Below, in pieces: positions 1 to 25,500 of a DNA stretch of 64,000 nucleotides. Source of the DNA: Muricea muricata (lineage: Eukaryota; Cnidaria; Anthozoa; Malacalcyonacea; Plexauridae); contig OY979716.1 in the NCBI GenBank assembly GCA_963855995.1, positions 91,062,955-91,126,954 of the forward strand. The letters run 5' to 3'. The stretch's first letter is position 1; each line of letters begins with the position of its first letter. The position numbers and the translations under genes were made by a program. The notes beneath the pieces were generated by a model. The model ran no database searches. It saw only the letters and a program-made list of their open reading frames with translations, and was not told the DNA's origin.

Positions 1-539
1 CAATTGACACAAGCTGGGCCAAGTCGCTGATTTCCCGACAAAAACACGCGTAACGCGATGAATTCCCCAGGCACATAGGCGAAAGTATTGGAGGTAGTGT
101 TCCAGTTTCAGTTCACTGACCGTTTCAGCTTCAATTTGCATCTTTTTCACTCAGCTTTCCCCTCCCCGCTCCGACCAACCTTGCTTTGTGCTATCTATTT
201 GTGCTTCATATAGCCAACATCGAGTACACGTCACTCATGGACTGTGAAAACAAGTCAATGATGAAAATACTTCAGCTTCATGGACCCCTCAGTTTCGGTT
301 GGGCTTATTCCAAATTTCTTTACTCACCTTTTGACTTTAAATACTTCAGCTTTCTGAGAAATGCTGCTTTATGCTATTTTAGAAAAAAGTAAGCTAAATT
401 TTTTACAAAATCGGGCAAAGATTGTTTGATAGTGACAGATGGTGGCAGGAAAAATTATTCTGTATGCGTCTTTTGCGCTCACATAATACAAGAAGACATC
501 TTCATGTTGACGAGTATTTTATTTTTTCCTGATTTACAG

Positions 540-14099
<13,560 letters not shown>

Positions 14100-14540
14100 A
14101 CTGGTCATATTTTGAAAAGATTTTTTGTAATCTTCCTCGCTATATATCCAACATGATCAGATAATTATACAGCTTTATTTTCAATTAATAGACGTTTCTG
14201 GAATTCACTTGGCTTTTACGAAACAATCGTTTAAGTTGAGGCTGCATAGAGTGACTTAATTCTTTCGAAATTCAAGACTTGAAAACGTTGTTTCGTGACC
14301 GTCACTGGAGAAGGTGCATTTAAAGTAGAGCAGAAATTAGGACCTAGTTGAATTTGAATTTTAACTAATAAAGGCTAGAGCTTCGTTCTTTTCTGACTAT
14401 GGTGAAATAACTCTGCTGTCTTTAGCTAAACCTTTTTGGTATAACGGCACAACTTTCAAATAAGCTACATGATGTGCAAAAAACGGAGTCGTCTTAAATA
14501 TCTCACGTAAAACATGCTTTTATAGCTTTGTGTTTCAGAC

Positions 14541-14870
14541 TTGTTTAGAAGCTTTTGCACCATGTCAAAGTTAACAACTGCAGAGGGAATATTCAATGTT
14601 GAAACATATTTTAAAACAAAAAGCATTGTTGAAGTGCTAAGATTGTTTAACCTGTATTACACTTCGCTGTTAATTTCTTTGGGGTATCTCATAGACGAAG
14701 TGACGCCAGCACAACACATAAATGACCTGGGAAACAGGATACAGAATGACACAAATCTTCTTCGACAAGGCCCAGCACTTCTTCGAAGAGTTGTTTTGGA
14801 TAGATGAGACAAATGGCGCAGACTTGTTTGTATAGTTGAAATGGTGGCTACGTTAACTGTAACCAGAATT
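14541..14870 (+). pseudogene. Internally deleted mariner/IS630-like transposase remnant
   Basis: An 80-codon frame starts MSKLTTAEGIFNVETYFKTK and continues SIVEVLRLF. This resembles the DUF4817-type helix-turn-helix found at the N-terminus of some Tc1/mariner-like transposases. It is followed directly by HINDLGNRIQNDTNLLR, LLRRVVLDR and, past a TGA, a tail that resembles the C-terminal end of such proteins. The entire DDE catalytic middle is missing. That fits an internal-deletion derivative. The assignment rests on motif resemblance only. Confidence 0.5.
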
Positions 14871-15879
14871 TGAATTGAGTAAATTATACCATCTACATAA
14901 TTATTTTACTTTACAACCGCGCTTGCTTAAATAAGTGTTGTTCGGCAGTGTGAAAAATATAAAATTAATAGATATTAAACTACCGTTAAAAATATAGTTC
15001 TCACAGTTTACTCCGTATTCTGGGCACCAAAAAGTCGCTTAGAAAATTATTTTCGCTTCTCGATACATGCTTATCATTTATAGACCCGGAGCGAGGTAGA
15101 TTCGGTGAAATATTTCCTGAAGTGATGATCGAATTCCCCGAGCGGAGGGTCTATAAATAATATATTATACCGAAAATAAAAAAAAAACTTCCGTAAGAAT
15201 AAACTTTTGAAACAACAAGCGTTGCCATGACAGTGACATACCTGGCGAAATCACCTCATCACGTGGTAGAAATACGATATTTTGATTGGACAATTTGAAT
15301 TTGAGGTATAATATAGGAACTTATCATATTGTTCATTCATTTATTGCACTATTCTGGCATGTGAACCGTGCAACCATTTAAGCATCATAATTTCAATTTG
15401 ACGCTGTGAACATCACCGAAAATCAGTTTATTTTTGCTTGAGCAGAATTATTCACCACCTAAAACAATGCAAGCAGAATTTGACTTTTCCAGTACTATTC
15501 GACGTATAGTTTTCGGTGATTTAGCTTCGCTCAAAAGTTGTAACGTACAATTTGCACAAATATATATTATTACGAGTATGCCCCCGTCAATTATCGATGT
15601 CGGCTATGTCACTGCATGAAAACCAGTGAAACATAATATATTTCACGAAACTGTGCACTCTTCTCCGCAATTTTTGAAGTATTATATTAAAAAAATGTCA
15701 AACAGTGCAAACCATTAGAGGAACACATCCATTTGAGCAACACAGCACCAAGCACCACATACACTGTTAACCCCTCCCCCCCCCCCCCCCTCGTTTTTTT
15801 AAAGTAAAATGTACTGGCAGCTTGGGCGTCAGTACTTTCTACTGCAAATTTACAGATCAGTTAAATGGAAGAGATACTA

Positions 15880-16085
15880 AATTTTTACAGTAGTGTTACT
15901 GTTTTTATTTTCAAACGGAAAAACAACTGTAATTAAACAGAAAACAAGCGGTACTTCTACAGTTTTCTGTTATATATTTTGCTGTAAATCAGCAGAACTT
16001 TTACAGTTGCATTTCTGTATAATGAAACAGGAAAGAAACTGTAAAAAAAGAAACGATAGTATTCCTTACAGTTTTCCGTAATGTA
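15880..16085. repeat. Array of ttacagt / actgtaa words
   Basis: Within about 200 bp the words ttacag, ctgtaa, acagtt and aactgt recur about ten times in both orientations, separated by 15-30 unrelated bases (for example tttttacagt, acaactgtaatt, tctacagttttctg, ttttacagttgc, aaactgtaaaaa, cttacagttttcc). It is not a simple tandem repeat. It resembles the word-array termini of some non-autonomous transposons, or a cluster of binding sites. Confidence 0.55.
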
Positions 16086-16970
16086 CGTTTATTACTGCAG
16101 CTACTATTAACCGACTATAAATAATCACTCAAGCTGTATAGCACATGTTATATTAAATCGGTCTTTTAAGGACAACAACACACCATTCGAGAATTGCTAC
16201 GGTGAAAAAATGTGTTTTCGAAAGGAAATTTTTAATTGAATTGATACAAGAAAATGTCATTGTAAATTTAAAGAAATAATTCCTTCTCCCGCAATGAAAA
16301 AGCAAGTTGTTAAATTCAGTATTTGGATCGTAACAACTGGTTAAATTGTTGTTCCGTTTTAACGACATGCAATCTGTGAAATTATAATGTTTTAAGACAA
16401 AATGATACAATTTAAATATAGGTTAAAAGCCAGGGGGAGGCTTTTACTCAACTGTGAAGGTCTTTACAGTTTAGTAAAAACGGATACCCGCGGCGGTTAA
16501 CTTGTTTATATGCTCATCAGACCATATTCTTTTGTTTTTCGGAGGTTTTCTAATTGAAAATTCAATTCTATAGCGCGTTTCGTCAATTGTTTATGCATAA
16601 ATATTTTATTAACTGGGGAACTAGATATTGAATAGGTTTAATTTCAATGGCTTACCTTTTATGTTGTATTTGTGAAGGAAAATTAATTCTATTGTTGCAA
16701 TTGTCAAGCCAACGCATCATGAATTCATTTAAAGTAGGCGTTCATGCAAAGCTAGATCGCGTAAATCTTGTCCTAATAGTGTGCGGCCGGTCATGAACGA
16801 CAGCATAGCATTTGTACTTTGTCATATTATACCTCAAATTCAAATTGTCCAATCAAAATATCGTATTTCTACCACGTGATGTGGTGATTTCTCACTGTAT
16901 CTCACTTTTAAAGTGAGATACCACTGTATTTCACTTTTAAAGTGAGATACAGTAAATATCTCTCGCTGTC

Positions 16971-17114
16971 ATGGCAACGCATGTACACGCAAGCACAGAC
17001 TGGCAAGTTTTCGTTAACAAAAATGGCGGAATGTGCGAAAAGTTTGATGAACTTCACGAAGAATTATTTGGAGGTATTTTGGAGGACAAGGACGTTGAAA
17101 ACACAAATATTTAA
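16971..17114 (+). CDS. Short ORF inside the foldback element, possible tyrosine-recombinase first exon
   Basis: The 47-codon frame starts at ATGGCAACGCATG and includes CEKFDELHEELFGG and ILEDKDVENTNI. The pattern acidic helix, then L.DKD.ENT, resembles the N-terminus of Crypton/DUF3504-type tyrosine recombinases, where KD..NTK.A precedes the DNA-binding helices. There is no catalytic region, and the reading frame stops at TAA. It is present in only one arm-side segment of the foldback. I regard the family assignment as a guess. Confidence 0.25.
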   Translation: MATHVHASTDWQVFVNKNGGMCEKFDELHEELFGGILEDKDVENTNI

Positions 17115-17705
17115 AAAATTAAAAGGAATTTTCTGTACTTCTCGTTATAAAAATAAACAAAGAGCTGGCTATTTTGTATTTTAGAGCATCGTATTCACGA
17201 AGGTATGTTCAACTTAAAGAACTTAAAAGCTTATTCTTACGGAAGTTTTTGATTTTCGGTATAATATATCATTTATAGACCCTCCGCTCGGGGGATTCAG
17301 TGAAATATTTCCTTCAGTAAAGATATTTCCCTCGGGCTAAAGCCCTCGGGAAATATCATCACTTCAGGAAATATTTCACTGAATCCCCCTCGCTACGGGT
17401 ATATAAATGATAATTATTGCATTCTTCACTGTCTATATTTCTACAAACAATAACTACTGTATCTATAGTCAATTGACCGTCCGTCCCATACTCTCGTTCA
17501 CTTCCGGCACCTATCTATATTCAATATCAACCAATCAGATCACTACATCACTCCTTTTTTTTAATTATATAACTAAATATGAACGTTCTATTTGGTTTGA
17601 TTTCTAAACAATGTCAGTTTATTAACTGTGATGGGTCTTCTCACTCGATTCGATCTTCTAAGCATAACAGTAGCTCCTCTACTGGCTCTTGGCTGGTATT
17701 GATAA

Positions 17706-17850
17706 CAGGGTTGCCAGATCACTGCATTTTTGAGGCCAAATCTTCAACAATGCTCTTTGTTTTTCTTTGTACTTGCCTTTTGTTTTCTTTGTTTACTTGA
17801 CTACACTAATGATGATTTGGCCTCAAAAATGCAGTGATTTGGCAACCCTG
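17706..17850. mobile_element. 145 bp hAT-type MITE with perfect 8 bp target duplication
   Basis: Ends CAGGGTTGCCAGATCACTGC and GCAGTGATTTGGCAACCCTG form near-perfect inverted termini of about 40 bp, continuing through ATTTTTGAGGCCAAATC. The flanks are attgataa on both sides (17698-17705 and 17851-17858). An 8 bp duplication and a CAGGGTTGCC terminus fit the hAT superfamily. It lies in the 3' part of the gypsy-1 integrase frame, so it jumped after gypsy-1 inserted. Confidence 0.9.
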
Positions 17851-17859
17851 ATTGATAAC

Positions 17860-20620
17860 CTTGTACGGTTTCTGATTAAAATTCACTCTCAACTTATTTT
17901 TCTTCTCTTGTTTAACAAGTACGTAATCGCCGATCTTTATTTCGCTCTTTCTGGTGTTTCCCCTCTGATCTGCATATTCTCGATTACCTTCTTTGCGTTT
18001 GGTTTCATTATCTCGAACTTCCGAATGCCTATTCACAACTTTTTTTTATTTATTACTGGAATCTTGTAAAAGAAAACGGTTTAATTCTTGTTTCCAGGGT
18101 CTTCCTTCGAGTGTGACTGTTTTGAGTGCTTTTCCTAAGGGCTGCATAAATCGCTCAACAGTAGCGTTGCCTTGAGGCCAATATGGTGTGGAAAACCTGG
18201 CTTGAATACCAAGAGCTTTCAGATATCGTGCATAATCGTCACCGTTAAATAGAGGCCCATTATCGGATATGATTGTGTCCGGGATGCCATGTACTGAAAG
18301 CATCTTGTCTAATTTGGGTATCACTGTAGAGGGTCGTGTTGGACTATTTCAACTTCGGGGAATCTGGAATAACGATCGACTGCTACTAAGAGATATTCAG
18401 AAGTTTGTAGTGGACCATAAAAGCCAATATGGATGGTTCTCCATGGTAACCCTGGCATTTCGGTCATGCGTCGTGGTTCTGGAGGATTCATGGGTCCTGC
18501 AGCTTGACACGTGATACAATGTTCTATAAATTGTGTCTCTGATTCGGTTGTTGACTTGCGGAAACAAAATTTTCTCACGAATTAACGACTTCGCTTTCTC
18601 GATTCCTAAGTGTGTTGCATGCGCTATATCTATAGCTCGTTGTTGTAAACTAAAGGGAATTACAATTCGCGTACCTCTAAGTATAACACTATCCGCGGTG
18701 GAGGTAAGTTCGTTTTCTACGGCTTTGAATGGTTTTACTACTGAAGAATCCCACTTATTTGTTTTGATTGCATCACGCAGTGTAGTTAATGTAACATCTG
18801 AATTTGTTGCATCGATGATATCTGAGTGTCAATGCCTTTGGCACGCTGTTGCTGGTTACAAAATTAACGTATTGTTCCCTTATTTTCTCCTGTGTTTTTT
18901 GTTTGCTGTCGTGCGTTGGGTGGTGGGAGAGGTAGTTGGCTTGGTTATTTGCTCCTGATTTGTAGATTATTCTAAATGTGTATGGCTGGAGACGAAGGAG
19001 CCACCGTTCAATTTATGCGGAGGTTTTCGCATTCCATTATCCATAAATAACCTCTAAAGTTTTATGGTCAGTAATTAATGTGAATTCACAGCCATATAAA
19101 AATAGATGGAATTGTAATTCTATACTGCCCAAACTATTGCTAACGCCTCTTTTTGCGTTTGGGAGTATATTTTCTCTAAGTCGCCCAGTGCTCGACTGGC
19201 ATATGATATTATTTGTTGATGGTTTACTTCACGGTGTTTTGGTTGTTGCGACAGAATTGCCGAAATTCCTACCGGAGATGCATCTACAGTGACAAACTTT
19301 TGCTTTCTTTTATCGAAGTACGACATGCATGGAGCCGTCGCCAGCGTATTCTTCAGTTTTTCAAAAGCATTTTGATGTATTTGAGTCCACTCATAGCGAA
19401 CATCCTTTTTTGTCAACTCTCGTAGAGGAGCCGTTAAGGTTGCGTAATCTGGAATATATACTCGACTGTAATTCGCCATGCCGAGGAAACTTCGGACTTC
19501 GTGCGCATTGTTTGGCTTATGTGCATTTATTAAATCAGCTACTCTCCTGGTATCAGGACGAGTACCTTCTTTTGAAAAGACTTGTCCAAAGAAAGTCAGT
19601 GTATTACTCAAACAGTTACATTTACCTGGGTTAAGTCGCAAACCTTTCATCGCAAGTCGTTGTAGACACTTCTTGTCGTTGTAGGCAAGTCCTTGTAGAC
19701 TAAATTATCGTCATGTTCCGATCTTGTTGCACCAAAAATGATTATGTCATCCGCTATATTCTTGACACCTTTTAACCCTTGCAATGCAGTTTGGAGGCTG
19801 TATTGAAAAATCTCTGCGGCAGCGTTTGTGCCATAATTTAGCCTTTTGTAACGATATAAACTCATATGGGTGCTAATGTACCGTGACTGTTCATGCAGTT
19901 CTAACTAATGGTGCGCTTGAGTCAGGTCAAGTTTCGAGAAATACTTCGCTCCGTTTAGAGCCAAACTAACATCGCTTACTGTTGGTATCGGGTGTCGAAC
20001 TCTTCTTATGGCTTCATTCGGGAGCCGCATGTCTACACATATGCGGACCTGTCCATCTTTGTTAGGTATTGCCACTATGGGGGAAACCCAAGGAGTTGCC
20101 TCGCTTTCTGGAACTTTCTCAATAATGTCCTGAGTTTCTAGCTCAGTGATTGCGCTTGTTACTTTTTCCCGAATGTGATAGGGTACACGGCGTTGTGGCT
20201 GTGCTCTGAGTGTTTTAGTTTCGTCAATGTCTAATTTGATTTTCTCCCCTTTTGATTTCCTGAGACCCGAGAATACTTTTGAATTCTTTTGAACGATGTT
20301 TTCTATCGGGGCATCTTTTGATGTGAGTTTGTCTATATGTAAGCTAATAAGTCCGAGCTCTTGTGCTGTTGTTAGCGAAAGTAAATTTCCACAGTTTTCC
20401 GCTTTTGTAACATAGAATGTAGCGACAGAAACTTTTTTTTTGTTTCGATAACCGCGTCGAATTTTATCACAAATTCGACGTTATAAATGTCTGAGTAAAA
20501 TGCCCTTTTTGTTATCATATTCCTTCTACCCGGTGAAGCCCAATTCTTGGTATCCCTTGGGACGTAAATAATAGCACGTTAAATTATTCGCTTGCAAGGC
20601 ACGACTCGTGCATCTGTATT
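17860..20620 (-). pseudogene. Gypsy-1 pol (reverse transcriptase, RNase H, integrase), broken
   Basis: In minus-strand order: a region with DGQVRICVDMR and AKYFSKLDLTQAHH (20110-19910), NIADDIIIFG (19725-19755, catalytic Asp pair with IADD), then 19650-19120 with SFLGMANYSRVYIPDY and RNase H words TVDASPVG and SYASRALGDLEKIYSQTQKE. Integrase follows at 18578-18046: HCITCQAAGP (zinc site), VAVDRYSRFPEVE, IISDNGPLFNG, GNATVERFMQPLG (Asp, Asp, Glu triad). The C-terminal chromatin-side domain is at 18036-17860 (IGDYVLVKQEKKNKL). Each block is in a different frame or separated by stops, so no functional polyprotein can be made. Confidence 0.85.
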
Positions 20621-20649
20621 ATTTGCATTCGGCTTGATCAGAAGCTTTG

Positions 20650-20974
20650 CGGGACAACTCCTTTAAGATAAGCGCTCCTGAACCATAAATGTGTTCCACG
20701 ATTTCTTGAACATGATGTGCTGGGTGGTTGTCTGTGGAAAAGTTCAGACGATTGAGTTATTATTTTCAAAATCTAACTGAAATCGGAGGTCTCTGGAGAC
20801 GCAGGCTTGCTAAATTTACACAATTAATTCTCACCTACGATAACAGATCGCGGGTTTTCCCCGTTAAATGGATAAAGGAGTGTGCATCAAATCTTTCCTC
20901 TGGATTCTTTAACAACCACTTGGCAACTAGTTCTTCAGCTGCAGAATAATGAGGTGCCCAGCGTTAATAACTAC

Positions 20975-20975
<1 letters not shown>
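20650..20975. other. Junction region between gypsy-1 and IS630 remnant
   Basis: The minus strand shows a short frame with AEELVAKWLLKNPEERFDAH that looks coding but matches no family I can name. It may be the upstream end of gypsy-1 or part of another insertion. No LTR or target duplication could be placed here. Confidence 0.3.
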
Positions 20976-21791
<816 letters not shown>

Positions 21792-21804
21792 TATATATAT
21801 ACAT

Positions 21805-23480
21805 AGCAACAGTATTGCATGGTTACTAGGATTAGAGATGGCATGTCATCACGTGACATCGATAGACGATAGCCAGATGTAGTAATTGGATATTCCTTTA
21901 GTTAGTTGAGCGGCGATTATCAAGACGAACACACGTAGAGAGACTGTGATATTTTTTGTATAATTTTTTATTAAACTTTATTATCGTGAATTATCGAGGA
22001 CTACTGTTAGGGAGGCAACATTCTCGACACGTGGCACCTTTGAGGGGATTAACAGAACGCTAGTTAAGCCCAAAGTACGAAGAAATAGTTGCGGTGGCAC
22101 ACGGTTGTCTGCAATGGAGAAAAAATTAGAAACGAAGTTGAAGCAACTAAAGCTTGGCGTCGAACGGACGAATAACATCTTGGACTCATTTAAGCCTGAA
22201 AGTATAAAACGGCATCTTAGTGCGCTACGTGAGACAGTTCGTGAAGCTAACGAGTTTAAACGGGCTGTTGAATCAGAAAAAATTGAGGCTGACAAGAGCG
22301 CTTAGATTATTAATGACTGGAACATTGAATTTGAGACGAAAATCGAACGAGCGGACGATAGTGTAAATCGTTTAGAGGACTTACTTTCCGAAAGAAAGTG
22401 AACTGAGGCTAACGTAGCGCAAGAAGAGCAATTTAAGGTAGAATCAAAGATGCATGAAAAACGAATGAAGATGAAGGCCGAACTTGAGGTAAGACAACAC
22501 CGGAAGTTCAGGAATGTTCTGACTTTAAAACTGCAAAACTACCAAAATTTGTTATCTCTAAGTTTGACGGTTCATTTATGGATTAGCCGAGATTTTGGGG
22601 GCAATTGATAAAAGCTATTGATAAAAGTTCGATGGCCCCAATTACCAAGTTCACGTACTTGCGTGAGCTACTATGTCCAAAGGTTAAACGTTGCGTAGAA
22701 GCCCTGCCGTTTACGCCAGAGGGCTATAATCGCGCCAAGTCAATTCTCCTTGACAAATACGGGAAAGAATTGGAGATTGTCAATAGCTACGTCAAAGAAA
22801 TCGTTGAGTTACCCTACATAACAAAAGCAGATCCACGTAAAATAGCGGCGTTTAGCGAAAAACTGTCTTATTGTGTCCAAGCGCTAGATACCATGAAAAA
22901 CCTAGACTATATTAAAGGAAACGTTGCCATGACGCTAGAGAAATTGGCTGCGATTAGAGGGGATTTGGTCCATACAGACCCCGATTGAGAATCTTGGGAC
23001 TTTATTAAGCTATGCGAAGCCTTGCGCCAATGGGTAAAACGAACCCCAGACTCTGGGAACGACAATACACGTAAAACTCTGTTTAACGCACGGAGCGAGG
23101 GAATAAGATTACGTGGGCTGCGTTTACTGTGAGGACACTTCACACAAAGCGACGCAGTGCGACAAAATTACTGAAACAAGCGAGCAAAAGAAAATCCTAG
23201 CGGAGGGTCTGCACTTTAATTGCGCTATGAAGAAACATCGCGCCTCGGAATGTGCAAGTAAGACGTCGTCTCAACATTGCAAAGGACGTCGTCACTCGTC
23301 CATTTGCGAACACCGTGATCTATCTACCGGAAAAACTAAGAAGCTGTTGACGAACGGCGCAGCAAACCGTGCATGCACTGTCGCAGCTCAAAGAAAATAC
23401 TGAACAGGATACGGGGTGACGGACAGTGAAAATGTTACACTAGAGTCAATGACGACATCTAACATTCTAGCACCTACACG
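21805..23480 (+). mobile_element. Truncated BEL/Pao LTR retrotransposon (5' LTR remnant plus gag)
   Basis: About 21805-22050 looks like a 5' LTR: it opens near gcaacagtattgcatggtta, has a tataattttttattaaactttatt promoter/polyadenylation-like stretch and ends before tggcacctttgagggg, a plausible primer site. The gag region follows. No protease, reverse transcriptase, integrase or 3' LTR exists before the right arm of the large inverted repeat begins at about 23588. The right arm's inner junction therefore truncates this element or its neighbour. Confidence 0.65.
22114..23403 (+). pseudogene. BEL/Pao gag-like protein (DUF1759-type), broken
   Basis: The N-terminal frame starts MEKKLETKLKQLKLGVERT and runs as a coiled coil to a stop at 22305. 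After further stops the DUF1759-type core reads VISKFDGSF, then FWGQLIKAIDKSSMAPITKF, TYLRELLCPKVKR, FTPEGYNRAKSILLDKYGK, LPYITKADPRKI and TLEKLAAIRGDLV (22540-22985). A zinc-finger region follows in another frame: CVYCEDTSHKATQCD, FNCAMKKHRASEC and HCKGRRHSSIC (23113-23320). Gag forms the particle and binds RNA in such elements. At least three stops and one frameshift make it non-functional. Confidence 0.8.
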
Positions 23481-24571
23481 AATGGATAATCCAATTTGGA
23501 AAGGATACTTCATTTGTGTTTAGCAATTGGAAGAAGTCAGCAAAGGTAGCGAAACATGGCAAAAGCGAGAAAATTAGGAAATATATGTATTAGGAAATAT
23601 ACGACGTGCTTTGAAAACTGAAAGACTGTTGTGCATTGTGTACTTGATATTCTTGTCTTTAAATTGTTGCCAGATCTGTTGTGCATGAAAGACTCTGCAC
23701 AGCATTGACAAAAGCAACCTTGGTTAAATCCATAAAGAAAGCATCCCCACTTGCTCAGACAAGTTCTCAGGCAAGTGTTGAATCATTTTGCCCCAAGATG
23801 CTCGCATATTCATACAGAGAAATGTATTGCAGGTACTTTCAAAATTGCAATTACCTTTGCGATAGCTAGTATCACTGGCACTCAAGTATTTTCAGTGTGC
23901 TATAGTTAGTGTTTTCAATGTACTGTGTCTAATTTGTCACAACCCATGAACCCTTTGATGGCCAACATCCTGTATTTATGGCAGTAAGAGCAAAAAGATA
24001 TTTTTACAAAGAAAGAAAAAAACAATAGGAGCACAATTAACAAAAGAAAAAGATTCTGATCACTAAAGGGTTAAATTCTAGAGCTCTCTTCTTGACAAGT
24101 AAGTTTTCGGGGAGCACAGGGCCGTCGCTAGAGCGCTAATTGGGGGGTAGGTGTATACTCATATATTCAGGCTCTGCCCGACACTGTTCATGCAATACGT
24201 ACCTGACAAGTAACAATGATATTCTATTAGCCTAAGAATAATAGACAGAGTTGGGCCCTGTTTATATGATCCCATTTTGCTGGGACAAGATGAGATCATT
24301 TTGATGTATTGAAATAAGTCACACTTTCATGATTCAGCAAAACATTACTATTTTTCTAAGGATGTTAAAGCAGCAACAGTAATTTTGTTTAACTACAAGA
24401 TCTTCTAGCAAACATTTTTACCCGGGTGACTTATTTCAATACATCAAAATGATCCCAGCTCTCATCTTGTCCTGGCTGAGTGGGATCATATAAACAGGCC
24501 AGAAGTGATTATAAAGATGTACATAAAAAAGTTGTAAATATAAATACTATGATGGTCATTCAGTAAAAAAA

Positions 24572-25500
24572 TTAGCTTTCCTCTTCATCCGATTCAAACC
24601 CTGTATACTGTTCATCCTTGCTTAATGGGAATTGTTTCCTGATTGCATGGTAAACACAGGCTGGCAAATGTATTCTTTTTGTTTCTAGCACACCATACAC
24701 CATGCGAAAAAATTCTCTGTATGACACACTACGGAAATATCTACAAAAACACAAAGTTAGGCTGCTAAGGCAATATGTCCACTATTCATCAATATTCACC
24801 ATTAAGAGATTGAAGTAATCCAAGCATACTAATCACTGACATCACAAGTCAACAAAAAAATACATATCAGCAAATTACCTTTCTTTAGATTTGATCTGTT
24901 TGTATCGTCTGTTGCTTTTTGTTTTGTATTTCCATGCACCCTGCTTTAGGCTCCATTTCTGAAGACAGACTGTGTCATATCCTGGGTATTCGGTTACACA
25001 TGCAAGTTTGCTATCAGGAGGAAAATCTTGCAAAACTTCTTCCATCTCCATTGTATCAGTACATGCTTGTAGCTCACGACAACAGTTACACTCACAAATG
25101 CATTTTGTAACAACTCTAAACTACAATTTCCACACTGGCACCTGTGAAAACGTTTTGTAGTTACTATTTAGTGTACAGAAAACATAAAATGCAATCAATT
25201 CTCATATTATAAAAGTATGAATGTCCATACTATGCACTCAGTTCTATAACCCCATCAAGTCGATCTTGATCTTTCATTCTTTTTTCTTGGTCTTTGATTT
25301 CCTGCATCTCATTTTCATACTGGGCAGTCCATTCCACGTCTGCAACAGGATCATCAGCGCACAAAGCGCCTTCCAGATCGCTCCAATCAGGACCTGAATT
25401 TGTTGTGTTTCTGTTTGAAACTTCATCTTCGGATGATGGTCCGATTTCATCCTCGTTGTCGAAATAATACTTTAGTTCTGACTTATCAGAATTGTAGAAA
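24572..25500 (-). pseudogene. Right-arm copy of the K1 ballast-domain gene, start codon deleted
   Basis: Three exon copies lie at about 25500-25230, 25139-24880 and 24741-24572. The last ends LPACVYHAIRKQFP and ESDEEES as in the left arm. About 44 bp including the ATG and the first codons are missing near 25498 (the sequence jumps from atatcagttctt to ctacaattctgat). The exon 2 frameshift is shared with the left arm. The exon 2 donor here is better (aaagaaag|gtaatt). Neither copy can produce the complete domain in one frame. Confidence 0.8.

Larger units (their letters stand above)
15071..17413. mobile_element. 2.3 kb foldback element with hairpin-rich arms
   Basis: Left arm 15071-15316 and right arm pieces at about 16830-16895 and 17228-17413 are inverted copies. 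Examples are TTATCATTTATAGACCC, taccgaaaat, cttccgtaagaataa, cacgtggtagaaatacgat and aatttgaggtataat. The right end adds a GC-rich hairpin (ccctcgggctaaagccctcggg) flanked by inverted gaaatattt...tcagtgaa words. No target duplication is evident. Between the arms lie an array of ACTGTAA words and a 47-codon frame. It truncates the LTR of the neighbouring gypsy element. Confidence 0.75.
17410..20650 (-). mobile_element. Gypsy-1: decayed, 5'-incomplete gypsy LTR retrotransposon
   Basis: On the minus strand it reads reverse transcriptase, RNase H, integrase, then a purine run (aaaaaaaaggag) and the start of an LTR (tgatgtagtgatctgattgg, from 17550 downward). The LTR is cut by the foldback element at about 17410. 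No gag, protease or 5' LTR was found; sequence upstream of about 20650 is unrelated or unrecognisable. A 145 bp MITE interrupts the integrase 3' region. Stops and frameshifts are frequent, so this is much older than the gypsy element at 57961-62868. Confidence 0.8.

Noticed and set aside
186-392. 68-codon ORF as first exon of the methyltransferase
   Set aside because: It lacks the N-terminal family pattern and no donor joins it in phase to exon A. The right-arm copy is altered in sequence and frame.
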